A DNA stretch of 21,649 nucleotides, taken from positions 1 to 21,649 of the forward strand of contig CAZIQM010000015.1 in NCBI GenBank assembly GCA_964541635.1, written 5' to 3'. The DNA is from DALYDP01 sp964541635. Lineage in GTDB: Bacteria; Patescibacteriota; Gracilibacteria; Peribacterales; Peribacteraceae. The first letter of the stretch is position 1; every line of letters begins with the position of its first letter. The translations under genes and the position numbers were made by a program. The notes beneath the pieces were generated by a model, which saw only the letters and a program-made list of their open reading frames with translations, ran no database searches and was not told the DNA's origin. Shown here piece by piece: positions 13,486-20,027 of the stretch.

Positions 13486-15477
13486 TTACTTCTGGGTGAG
13501 GGCCGTGTCGACCTTGAGGGCGAAGCCCATCGGCAGGGACACGAACTTCGTGCCGCGCTTCCAGGTGAAGAGCAAGCCCGGATGGTCCGGGTGGTTCCAC
13601 ATGTCCTGGGTGTGGTAGCGGGAGCAGCTGTAGCCGAAGCCGTCCTCGTCGCGATCCGGGTTGTTGCGGATGTCCTCGAGGGTCGCGGTGCCGGCGACGC
13701 ACTTGTTCCATGTGTCGTTGGACGACACCGGGAAGCCATTCGCATCGACGCGGACGGCGACGGGCTTCGGCACCTTCACGGCCTTGGCGACCGGTTCGGG
13801 GCAGAGTCCGCCGTCGCGCAGGGCATCGATGATCGCCTGGACGCTGTGGGGCATGCGCGTCGAGAGCTGGATCGCGGCCCAGGTGTAGACGTCGTTGCCG
13901 GCGTCATCCGTCATGGCGTTATAGATACGGCAGACCAACTGCGACTCCGCGGGCGTGAAGGTTTCCTTGCCGGGACCACCGTAGGCCGGAGGAGGAACGC
14001 CCGTGGGCTCACCTCCGAACATGGCGATGATACTCCGCAGGACGTTCGTGCGGCTTCCGCGATACGAACCGTTCGTCGGGTCGTTATCATCCCTATTCTC
14101 ATCATTCAGCTCACGCTCTTCCTCACACGCGTCGCCGGACGCCTGCCCGAAGGTGTTCTCCTGTCCCGGGTTCGGAACAAGCGGGCAGTTGTCGGGGCCG
14201 ACGCACGTCGTCGACGGAACCGCGATGCAGATATCCTCCTGCGATTCACAGATATCCGGTCCCGGAACGCAGATATCGGGTCCCGGAACGCAGATATCGG
14301 CACCCTGGGTGCACACGTCTTCAATGCAGGTCACGGCTCCGGGCGTGCAGGTCTGGGGTCCGGGGGTGCAGGTCTGGGGTCCGGGGGTGCACACATTCGG
14401 CTGCGGGGTGCACACCATGGTCATGCTCGTGGAGCAAACCATTTCACTCGGAATGCCATCCCCATCGATATCGGAAACGGCCGACGAGCTTTGGCTGCTG
14501 GACGAATATTCACTCGAGGAAGACGAGCTGACGTCGCTGCTGAAGGAAGAGGAACTGCTGGATCCGCAGGATCCAACCATGTCTTCGTGCGCAATGTGAG
14601 CGTCATACGCAGCCTGCTGCGTGGGTAGTTCGAACGACAGAGTCGTCGACCCGCCATGGCAGACATACGCGGTTGTCACGGACGAAGAACTGCTCGAGGA
14701 GGAGACGCTCGACGACGAGGAAACGCTGCTCGAGGAGGAGACGCTCGACGACGAGGAAACGCTGCTCGAGGAGGAGACGCTCGACGACGAGGAAACGCTG
14801 CTCGAGGAAGATGACGAAGAAACGATCGCGTCACCGGCAATCACGACGCCGTCGATGCGGAAGTCGTCTTGCGAGCTATTGGTGCTCGTGCGGAAGCGCA
14901 AAAGGAACGAAGAGTTCGCCAATCCGCCCGGCAGGGCGAACGCGGACTGCGTCGTCCAGGAGCTGTCCTGGCGAAGGTCGTGGTTCTGGAGCTGCGTCCA
15001 ACCGCTCGTGTCGCTGCAAGTACCGGTCGTCTTGTACTCGACGATGCCGTCGTCGCTCGCGCTGTTCGAATCGTTATCGCCCCTCCAGTAGTAGGCGAGC
15101 GTGAGGTTGTTGTATCCGACCGCGCTCATCGTGCGGCAAATCCATCCGTCCAAACCGCCACCGTTGTTTCCCTGCATGAGAGCGAAACGGCCGCCGTCGG
15201 TGCTGGCGGAGTCGACGCCGGTCGAGGACGCACGCTTTTCCGCGCCCACGCTTCCCTCGATCCACGCCGGTGATTCGTCGAAGGTGCTATCGGTCGACCC
15301 CGTGCCGAACGAGTCGGTGAAAATGGTCGTGGCGGCGGACGCGACGGACGGCAAGACGCCGAACGAAAGCGAACTGAGCGCGAGCTGCGCCGTGAGTGTC
15401 GCAACGGAAATGCGAGCACCCAGCTTCTTGGAAATAGAAGATCGGGAACCCATAAGTGTGTGGGGGAGAAGAGTCAT
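13486..15477 (-). CDS. Secreted multidomain surface protein with Ser linkers, Cys heptad array and TSP3-like repeat
   Basis: The approximately 663-aa protein begins with a signal peptide (hydrophobic core about 24-42, likely cut after PSVASA near residue 48). Then follow: a MAM/jelly-roll-like beta domain (about 50-215); a Ser linker of VSSSSS units (219-267); a small VCHGG...AHIAHEDMVGSC module (270-304); and a second Ser linker (305-333). DIDGDGIPSE starts a thrombospondin-3-like repeat that resumes only at DNCPLVPNPGQ (428-438). Between them lies an array with Cys mostly every seven residues (CTPGPQT, CVPGPDI). The C-terminal region has a Cys-bounded helical part and an Asp-rich segment (NPDRDEDGFGYSC) resembling calcium-binding excalibur-type ends. 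There is no LPXTG or C-terminal membrane anchor. The start at ATG 15477 follows AGGA; ATG 15453 is possible. Role unknown: adhesion or wall association is a guess. Confidence 0.9.
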   Translation of the reverse strand: MTLLPHTLMGSRSSISKKLGARISVATLTAQLALSSLSFGVLPSVASAATTIFTDSFGTGSTDSTFDESPAWIEGSVGAEKRASSTGVDSASTDGGRFALMQGNNGGGLDGWICRTMSAVGYNNLTLAYYWRGDNDSNSASDDGIVEYKTTGTCSDTSGWTQLQNHDLRQDSSWTTQSAFALPGGLANSSFLLRFRTSTNSSQDDFRIDGVVIAGDAIVSSSSSSSSVSSSSSVSSSSSVSSSSSVSSSSSVSSSSSVSSSSSSSSVTTAYVCHGGSTTLSFELPTQQAAYDAHIAHEDMVGSCGSSSSSSFSSDVSSSSSSEYSSSSQSSSAVSDIDGDGIPSEMVCSTSMTMVCTPQPNVCTPGPQTCTPGPQTCTPGAVTCIEDVCTQGADICVPGPDICVPGPDICESQEDICIAVPSTTCVGPDNCPLVPNPGQENTFGQASGDACEEERELNDENRDDNDPTNGSYRGSRTNVLRSIIAMFGGEPTGVPPPAYGGPGKETFTPAESQLVCRIYNAMTDDAGNDVYTWAAIQLSTRMPHSVQAIIDALRDGGLCPEPVAKAVKVPKPVAVRVDANGFPVSSNDTWNKCVAGTATLEDIRNNPDRDEDGFGYSCSRYHTQDMWNHPDHPGLLFTWKRGTKFVSLPMGFALKVDTALTQK
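14226..14420 (-). repeat. 21-bp-period tandem repeats encoding a cysteine heptad array
   Basis: Two repeat families sit side by side inside the surface protein gene. One is based on GCAGATATCGGGTCCCGGAAC (plus strand, 14229-14300 region), encoding CVPGPDI units. The other is based on CAGGTCTGGGGTCCGGGGGT (14348-14391), encoding CTPGPQT units. Neighbouring copies are nearly identical, which indicates recent duplication; units at the edges have diverged. Confidence 0.85.
14690..14824 (-). repeat. 36-bp tandem repeat encoding the VSSSSS linker
   Basis: Three identical 36-bp units (14690-14725, 14726-14761, 14762-14797), each coding for two VSSSSS hexapeptides, are followed by a diverged partial unit to about 14824. 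Exact identity, including mixed serine codons, indicates recent expansion by slippage or unequal exchange; copy number is probably variable. Confidence 0.92.
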
Positions 15478-15489
15478 AACGTCCGTCCT

Positions 15490-15517
15490 ATTCTAGGGAA
15501 GAACTCCGATAAAACAA
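15490..15517 (-). promoter_or_regulatory. Promoter of the surface protein gene
   Basis: On the minus strand, TTGTTT (complement of 15512-15517), a 16-nt spacer and TAGAAT (complement of 15490-15495) precede ATG 15477 by 12 nt. The leader would be about 6 nt for that start, or about 30 nt if ATG 15453 is used. Confidence 0.6.
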
Positions 15518-15600
15518 CTATTTCCGCATGAAAAGGCCGCTTCACCCAAGATTTGACAATGGAAGCCAAAAATTGCGTATCAATTTTTTGATCGAGCCGC

Positions 15601-16236
15601 TTATGTACGGCTCTTGTGCCTCCTCCAGTACAACCACACAAGCAGTAGTAGCACCAATCCCCCGACCGCGATTTGGATCCATCCTTCGACGTTGTCGAGG
15701 CCATCCACGAGGGCGTGGTACGCCTGCACCCCGCTGTACCCCACGTAGAGGTAGAAGAAATCGCGGACGACGGTGCCTACGATCGTGGCGAGCAAATACG
15801 TGAAGAACCCGATGCGGAGGACGCCGCACCCGACCGACACGACCGCGCTCGACATGATCGGCAGCGCGCGCAGGAACGTGACCATGGCGAGGTCCTTCAC
15901 TCCCCCGTCGAGTTTGTCGCGCAGTTTCTCGATGTCGGCGTGCTCCACGCCGAAGTACTTCCCGAACCGGTCGACGAAGAAGACGCCGGCGTAATACGAC
16001 GCGCCGTACACGAGCACGGCGCCGAGCGTCTTGCCCGCGGCGCCGATCCCCGACAGCACGAAGAGGTACGTGAACGCGTGGCCGTGGCTCTTGGCGAGCG
16101 CGCCGGCCGCCGTCATGACGATCGGCGACGGGATGGGGGCGACAACTTCCTCGATGAACGACCCGACGAACGTGAACGCTTCGACGGACATCGACGAGCT
16201 GAGCTGCAGGAGGGACGCGCTGATGGAGTCGAACAT
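15601..16236 (-). CDS. DedA / VTT-domain family membrane protein
   Basis: The 211-aa integral membrane protein has the SNARE-associated (VTT) domain pattern of the DedA superfamily: an N-terminal helix entering FIEEVVAPIPSPIVMTAAG (about 27-45), which includes the acidic-plus-Pro re-entrant motif; GAAGKTLGAVLVYGASYYAG (about 64-83); then FLRALPIMSSAVVSVGCGVL (about 121-140), where Arg-x-x-Pro is the second conserved element. Further membrane segments lie near 145-165 and 185-205, with a basic end (WRRHKSRT). DedA relatives act in membrane homeostasis, and some move undecaprenyl phosphate or phospholipids between leaflets; the substrate here is unknown. It sits behind the terminator of the 86-aa gene with its own TATACT. 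The stop at 15601-15603 lies in the loop of a hairpin (15594-15613). Confidence 0.88.
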   Translation of the reverse strand: MFDSISASLLQLSSSMSVEAFTFVGSFIEEVVAPIPSPIVMTAAGALAKSHGHAFTYLFVLSGIGAAGKTLGAVLVYGASYYAGVFFVDRFGKYFGVEHADIEKLRDKLDGGVKDLAMVTFLRALPIMSSAVVSVGCGVLRIGFFTYLLATIVGTVVRDFFYLYVGYSGVQAYHALVDGLDNVEGWIQIAVGGLVLLLLVWLYWRRHKSRT

Positions 16237-16259
16237 GGGTGCGGGAAAGCGAGGACCGC

Positions 16260-16265
16260 AGTATA
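16260..16265 (-). promoter_or_regulatory. Likely -10 element of the DedA gene
   Basis: TATACT on the minus strand lies 23 nt before the DedA ATG and just downstream of the orf86 terminator. The T-rich tract of that terminator falls in the -35 region, but no clear TTGACA-like hexamer is present. Confidence 0.45.
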
Positions 16266-16278
16266 AAGAAGGGCGCGA

Positions 16279-16309
16279 TAAAAAACACCCGGCGCGGTCG
16301 CGCCGGGTG
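16279..16309 (-). terminator. Rho-independent terminator of the 86-aa gene
   Basis: A perfect 10-bp stem (16286-16295 with 16300-16309; arms CACCCGGCGC/GCGCCGGGTG) with a 4-nt loop is followed on the minus strand by TTTTTTA. It lies about 35 nt after the orf86 stop and is the cleanest terminator in the window. Confidence 0.95.
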
Positions 16310-16343
16310 CGGTGTGTCCGATGGCAGTTGGAGGTCCTGCCGG

Positions 16344-16604
16344 TTAGTTGCGGGCGGCCGCGGAGCCGAAGACTTCTTCGAACCCCCTGGCGTACGCGGG
16401 CGTGTAGCCCAGCGTGAGCGACGCGCCGCGGCGCTCGCTCGTGATCGTGACGTTCCTCGTGTCGAGATCCGCATCGAAGTGAAGCGTGTCGATCACTTCT
16501 TCGGGCCCGATAGGGGTTTCAGAGACAATCTCACCCCGCTCATTCACCTGGCCAACCATGGGTTGGACCGCGAGTTGGGCGGAAATACGTTTCGTGCGAG
16601 CCAT
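16344..16604 (-). CDS. Small hypothetical protein, 86 aa
   Basis: I do not recognise this family. The start at ATG 16604 is supported by a perfect AGGAGG (complement of 16613-16618) 8 nt upstream, rare in this window. The product has a basic N-terminus (MARTKRISAQLAVQPMVGQV), then a strand-rich middle (EEVIDTLHFDADLDTRNVTI) and a short helical end; it is probably a small folded cytosolic protein. It has its own perfect terminator, and a 9-bp hairpin stands in the leader, so it is a separate transcription unit between fusA and the DedA gene. Confidence 0.82.
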   Translation of the reverse strand: MARTKRISAQLAVQPMVGQVNERGEIVSETPIGPEEVIDTLHFDADLDTRNVTITSERRGASLTLGYTPAYARGFEEVFGSAAARN

Positions 16605-16633
16605 GGAACATGCCTCCTATTGCAAAGGACGAG

Positions 16634-16656
16634 ATGAAGCGGCCGACCCGCTTCAT
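16634..16656 (-). repeat. Leader hairpin upstream of the 86-aa gene
   Basis: ATGAAGCGG (16634-16642) is a perfect inverted repeat of CCGCTTCAT (16648-16656) around a 5-nt loop. It has no T tract. It sits 15 bp upstream of the AGGAGG of orf86, so it may stabilise the leader or be a protein-binding site rather than a terminator. Confidence 0.55.
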
Positions 16657-16734
16657 TGGCGGCAGAATATCCAGTGCTTGCCACTATTGCAATTATGATT
16701 CTTAGTATATTCTTAAGCATCGCGAATACCCACG

Positions 16735-16759
16735 AAAAAGGGCCCATCCGGACCCTTTT
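16735..16759. terminator. Terminator downstream of fusA
   Basis: AAAAGGGCC and GGACCCTTTT (plus strand) form a stem around a CATCC-type loop with one G-U pair. On the minus strand it ends in CCCTTTTTCG, 20 nt after the fusA stop. The upstream region of orf86 begins directly behind it. Confidence 0.85.
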
Positions 16760-16778
16760 GAATACGGTGAATACTTTC

Positions 16779-18893
16779 TTAGGAACGGGCCGGGGCGACG
16801 CCGGCGCGGGCGGCGATGATCTCGTCGGCCACGTTGCGCGGGACCTTGGCGTAGTGCGCCGGTTCCATCGCGTAGCTCGCGCGACCCTGCGTCTTGGAGC
16901 GGAGGTCCGTCGCGTAGCCGAACATCTCGGAGAGCGGGACTTCGGCGGAGACCACCTTGGCCGTGCCGCGTTCCGTCTGGCCGAGGATGAGGCCGCGGCG
17001 CGAGTTGAGGTCGCCCATGACGTCGCCGAGGTAGCTCTCGGGGCAGGTCACTTCGACCTTCATGATCGGTTCGAGGATGACCGGGTCGGCCTTCTTGGCG
17101 GCTTCCTGGAAGCCGATCGACGCGGCCAACTTGAAAGCCATTTCGTTCGAGTCGACGTCGTGGTACGAACCGTCGAGGAGGTCGACCTTCACGTCCACCA
17201 CCGGGAACCCGGCCTGGATGCCGCGGCTCATGCCTTCCTGGAAGCCCTTGTCGCACGGGGAGATGAATTCGCGCGGGATACGGCCGCCGACCACGGAGTT
17301 CACGAACTCGTAGCCCTTGCCCGGCTCCTGCGGATACAGCTTGAACACGACGTGGCCGTACTGGCCGCGGCCACCCGTCTGCTTGGCGTACTTGTACTCG
17401 CCATCCACTTCCTTGCCGATCGTCTCGCGGTACGCGACCTGCGGCTTGCCCGAGGTCGTCTCGACCTTGAACTCGCGGCGCATGCGGTCGACGATGATCT
17501 CGAGGTGGAGTTCGCCCATGCCCGCGATGATCGTTTGCGCCGTTTCCTCGTTGGTAAACGTGCGGAACGTCGGGTCTTCTTCGGCGAGCTTGGAAAGGGC
17601 GATGCCCATTTTCTCCTGGTCGGCCTTCGTTTTGGGTTCGACGGCCATCGAGATGACCGGTTCGGCGAAGGAGATCGATTCGAGCTGCACCGGCTTGTCG
17701 TCGGCGCAGAGCGTGTCGCCCGTGCGCGCTTCCTTCAAGCCGATCGCGGCGCCGATGTCGCCGGCGCGGATCTCGGGGATTTCCTCGCGGGAGTTGGCGT
17801 GCAAGCGGACGATGCGTCCGATGCGCTCGCGGTTGCCCGTGCGCGGGTTGAGGACCGCCGTGCCCGTCTTGAGCACGCCGGAGTAGACGCGGATGAAGGT
17901 GAGGCGGCCGACGAACGGGTCGGTCGCGATCTTGAAGGCGAGGGCCGCGAGCGGCTCGTCGTCGCTCGAGTGGCGCTCGACCGCTTCGCCGGTGTCAACG
18001 TCCGTGGCCTTGATGGCCGGGACGTCGAGGGGCGACGGCAGGTAGGCGACCACGGCGTTGAGCACGAACTGCACGCCGATGTTCTGCAGCGAGGAGCCGC
18101 ACACCACCGGGTAGATCTTGCCCGAGACCGTCGCCTTGCGGATGCCCATGATGAGCTGCTCGTCCGTGAGGGCGCCGTTCTCGAGGAAGGTGTCTGTCAG
18201 GTCGTCGTTGGCTTCGGCGACTTTCTCCATGAGGACCGCGCGGTACTCGAGGACGTCGGACTTCATGTCCTCCGGGATCTCGACTTCCGTGATCACTTCG
18301 CCGGACTTGCCGGAGAACGTGAAGGCCTTCTTGAGGACGAGGTCGACGATGCCCTTGAAGTCGCTCTCCTGGCCCATCGGGAGCTGGATGGCGACCGCCT
18401 GCTTGGAGAGGCGCTCGTGCACCGACGCGAGCGACATGTAGAAGTCGCCGCCGGTCTTGTCCATCTTGTTCACAAACGCGATGCGCGGAACGTGGTACTT
18501 GTCGGCCTGGCGCCACACCGTCTCGGACTGGGGCTCGACGCCCTGGGAACCGTCGAAGACGACGACGCCGCCGTCGAGGACGCGCAGCGAACGTTCCACC
18601 TCGGCCGTGAAGTCCACGTGGCCCGGGGTGTCGATGAGGTTGATGGTGATGTCGCGCGCCTCGGGACCTTCGCCGGGGACCGGGGCCTTCCAGTGGCACT
18701 GCGTGGCGGCGGCCGTGATGGTGATGCCGCGTTCCTGCTCCTGCTCCATCCAGTCCATCGTCGCTTCACCCTCGTGCACTTCGCCGATTTTGTAGTTCTT
18801 GCCCGTGTAGAACAGGATGCGCTCGGACGTCGTCGTTTTACCGGCGTCGATGTGCGCGATGATACCGATGTTGCGTACGTGCTTGAGGTCCAT
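16779..18893 (-). CDS. fusA: Translation elongation factor G
   Basis: The 704-aa GTPase drives translocation of tRNA and mRNA on the ribosome. Visible motifs: G1 AHIDAGKTTTSERILFYTG (13-31), switch I with ERGITITAAA, G3 INLIDTPGHVDF and G4 FVNKMDKTGGDFY. Domain II follows, and domains III-V include GMGELHLEIIVDRMRREF, GGRIPREFISPCDKGFQEG and GDLNSRRGLILG. The length is normal and no residue appears missing. Here it is not directly behind rpsL-rpsG: three other genes intervene and it has its own promoter (18951-18979) and terminator. The leader of about 50 nt holds a GGGC-TACG-GCCC hairpin, and the ATG is preceded by a C-rich stretch (TCCCCTCCG) rather than a Shine-Dalgarno site. Confidence 0.98.
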   Translation of the reverse strand: MDLKHVRNIGIIAHIDAGKTTTSERILFYTGKNYKIGEVHEGEATMDWMEQEQERGITITAAATQCHWKAPVPGEGPEARDITINLIDTPGHVDFTAEVERSLRVLDGGVVVFDGSQGVEPQSETVWRQADKYHVPRIAFVNKMDKTGGDFYMSLASVHERLSKQAVAIQLPMGQESDFKGIVDLVLKKAFTFSGKSGEVITEVEIPEDMKSDVLEYRAVLMEKVAEANDDLTDTFLENGALTDEQLIMGIRKATVSGKIYPVVCGSSLQNIGVQFVLNAVVAYLPSPLDVPAIKATDVDTGEAVERHSSDDEPLAALAFKIATDPFVGRLTFIRVYSGVLKTGTAVLNPRTGNRERIGRIVRLHANSREEIPEIRAGDIGAAIGLKEARTGDTLCADDKPVQLESISFAEPVISMAVEPKTKADQEKMGIALSKLAEEDPTFRTFTNEETAQTIIAGMGELHLEIIVDRMRREFKVETTSGKPQVAYRETIGKEVDGEYKYAKQTGGRGQYGHVVFKLYPQEPGKGYEFVNSVVGGRIPREFISPCDKGFQEGMSRGIQAGFPVVDVKVDLLDGSYHDVDSNEMAFKLAASIGFQEAAKKADPVILEPIMKVEVTCPESYLGDVMGDLNSRRGLILGQTERGTAKVVSAEVPLSEMFGYATDLRSKTQGRASYAMEPAHYAKVPRNVADEIIAARAGVAPARS

Positions 18894-18950
18894 ACAACGG
18901 AGGGGATGAAAGGATGCGAAAATGGGCCGTAGCCCGAAAAAAGCAGGGAG

Positions 18951-18979
18951 AGTCTAGGGAATGCCACCTTTTCTTGCAA
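18951..18979 (-). promoter_or_regulatory. Promoter of fusA
   Basis: On the minus strand, TTGCAA (18974-18979), a 17-nt spacer and TAGACT (complement of 18951-18956) form a good sigma-70-type promoter. It starts 6 nt after the Nudix gene stop codon. The expected start point is near 18944, giving a leader of about 50 nt. Confidence 0.65.
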
Positions 18980-18985
18980 ACCGAT

Positions 18986-19534
18986 TTATGCCCCCTCCGG
19001 AAGCGTCGGGATGGGGAATCCGGCCTCCTTGATCACCCGGAAATACCACAACATGTAGGGGTGCGTGCCTGGCGCCAATTCCTTGATCCATTGGAAGTGG
19101 TGGGACTGGTCGTCGAGCGTGATGCGGTCTTTGACGCCCGGTTTCAGGCGGACGTACGAAATGCCGCCCCAGTAATGGACGTGGTCGACCCCTTCGCCGT
19201 ACCGCGCCTTCGCGTGCTCCTGGTCCATCTCGTGGACGGCGAAGATTTCCTCGTTGTGGCGGTCGGACACGTGCAGGACCTCGTACTGGTCGGGGGACAG
19301 CCCGATCTCGCCCTGCATGAGGCGATGGAGCGCGTGCAGTTTCGTTTCGCCGTTGCGGATGCGCCCGCCCGGCACCCAGAGGTGCCCCTTCACCGGTTCG
19401 TTCCCGCGCAACAGCAGCAGGTAGTTCCCGTCGCCGTCATCGACGACCATGTTCATCGAGGGCGTCACGCCGTGGCGCACCATGCTCTTCCAGGCGTCTT
19501 CGGGGACGTGTTTCGTTTCGGGGCGCTTGTTCAT
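18986..19534 (-). CDS. Nudix hydrolase resembling GDP-mannose mannosyl hydrolase
   Basis: The 182-aa protein has a Nudix fold with box residues G57, E63, R71, E76 and G78 (GGRIRNGETKLHALH, then RLMQGEIGL). The canonical REUxEExGU core is altered: two of its glutamates are Leu72 and Gly75. The same kind of change (R-L-x-x-A-E-L-G) marks GDP-mannose mannosyl hydrolases, which hydrolyse at the sugar carbon. Other shared features are NEPVKGHLWVPGGR before the box and a later LDDQSHHFQWI segment. I infer a GDP-sugar-type substrate; IPP isomerase-like or other Nudix activities are less likely. The start at ATG 19534 has no Shine-Dalgarno sequence, and TAGAAC ends 6 nt upstream. It follows the 85-aa gene by 22 nt and precedes fusA. 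Confidence 0.85.
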   Translation of the reverse strand: MNKRPETKHVPEDAWKSMVRHGVTPSMNMVVDDGDGNYLLLLRGNEPVKGHLWVPGGRIRNGETKLHALHRLMQGEIGLSPDQYEVLHVSDRHNEEIFAVHEMDQEHAKARYGEGVDHVHYWGGISYVRLKPGVKDRITLDDQSHHFQWIKELAPGTHPYMLWYFRVIKEAGFPIPTLPEGA

Positions 19535-19556
19535 GCGACGGTTCTACCACGAAGCG

Positions 19557-19814
19557 TCACGCGGCGATAGCGCCGGGGTCTTCGTTCAGCACCGCGATCA
19601 CCTGCTGTTGGATGTGCACGTTCACGATGTCGGGGCGCAAATCCCCTATCGCCAAATGCTCGAAAATCTCCGCCTGCATGCGCTGCGTCACCGCGTCGAT
19701 CGTCCGCTTGCGCCGATCCGGGGAAAGCGACGCGTCGATCCTATCGACCTGCATGGCGATGACTTGGTTGAAGAGGTCGTCGTCGGCCAGGAAGTTAGTG
19801 TGGGGTTGGTGCAT
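19557..19814 (-). CDS. Small hypothetical protein, about 85 aa
   Basis: I do not recognise this protein. From ATG 19814 the product starts MHQPHTNFLADDDLFNQVIA and is helical and acidic, with RIDASLSPDRRKRTIDAVTQ in the middle and a hydrophobic amphipathic end. It has no membrane segment. The start choice rests on the promoter: its -10 (19838-19843) ends 2 nt before the alternative ATG 19835, so transcription would begin inside that longer version. The longer 19835 start (92 aa) has a GGAG about 14 nt upstream and cannot be excluded. The Nudix gene follows after 22 nt, so the two are probably co-transcribed. Confidence 0.7.
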   Translation of the reverse strand: MHQPHTNFLADDDLFNQVIAMQVDRIDASLSPDRRKRTIDAVTQRMQAEIFEHLAIGDLRPDIVNVHIQQQVIAVLNEDPGAIAA

Positions 19815-19837
19815 GGAGCGGAAAACGTGAGGCATAC

Positions 19838-19866
19838 ATTCTACTCTCCACAACGTTTCTGGTCAA
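19838..19866 (-). promoter_or_regulatory. Promoter of the small unknown gene and Nudix gene
   Basis: On the minus strand, TTGACC (complement of 19861-19866), a 17-nt spacer and TAGAAT (complement of 19838-19843) form a strong sigma-70-type promoter. The predicted start near 19831 supports translation from ATG 19814 with an 18-nt leader. Confidence 0.75.
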
Positions 19867-19882
19867 GGGTCGAGAGTGACTT

Positions 19883-19904
19883 TCTTGGCTATCGTGAGCC
19901 AAGA
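19883..19904. repeat. Inverted repeat upstream of the small-unknown/Nudix promoter
   Basis: TCTTGGCT (19883-19890) and AGCCAAGA (19897-19904) are perfectly complementary around a 6-nt centre. The repeat ends 17 bp upstream of the -35, in the place of an activator or repressor site. No T tract follows on either strand, so a terminator is unlikely. Confidence 0.5.
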
Positions 19905-19977
19905 TGTGAACTATACCCTCCACGATGTAGAGGATGTTTTTCATAAGTGCGTTATTACCGCTACAAACCGGCGAATA

Positions 19978-20012
19978 CGAAAAACCGCCCCGGTCAGGAG
20001 CGGCTTTTTTTC
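19978..20012. terminator. Bidirectional terminator downstream of the 312-aa gene
   Basis: A stem of about 8 bp with two imperfect pairs (CCGCCCC / GGAGCGG on the plus strand) has a GTCA-type loop. It is flanked by a T8 run on the plus strand and by GGTTTTTCG on the minus strand. It stops transcription of the 312-aa gene 15-50 nt after its stop codon. Confidence 0.85.
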
Positions 20013-20027
20013 GAGCGAAGGGCGAGT

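Noticed and set aside
14226..14824. Tandem repeats considered as a CRISPR array
   Set aside because: Units are directly adjacent without unique spacers and stay in frame inside a secreted protein gene.
14621..15091. Plus-strand ORF with acidic EEETLDDEETLL repeats
   Set aside because: It is the antisense reading of the VSSSSS repeat in the surface protein gene; it has no ribosome site and no other support.
15594..15613. Hairpin GAGCCG/CGGCTC at the DedA stop considered as its terminator
   Set aside because: On the minus strand it is followed by an A-rich, not T-rich, stretch; it is not a canonical rho-independent terminator.
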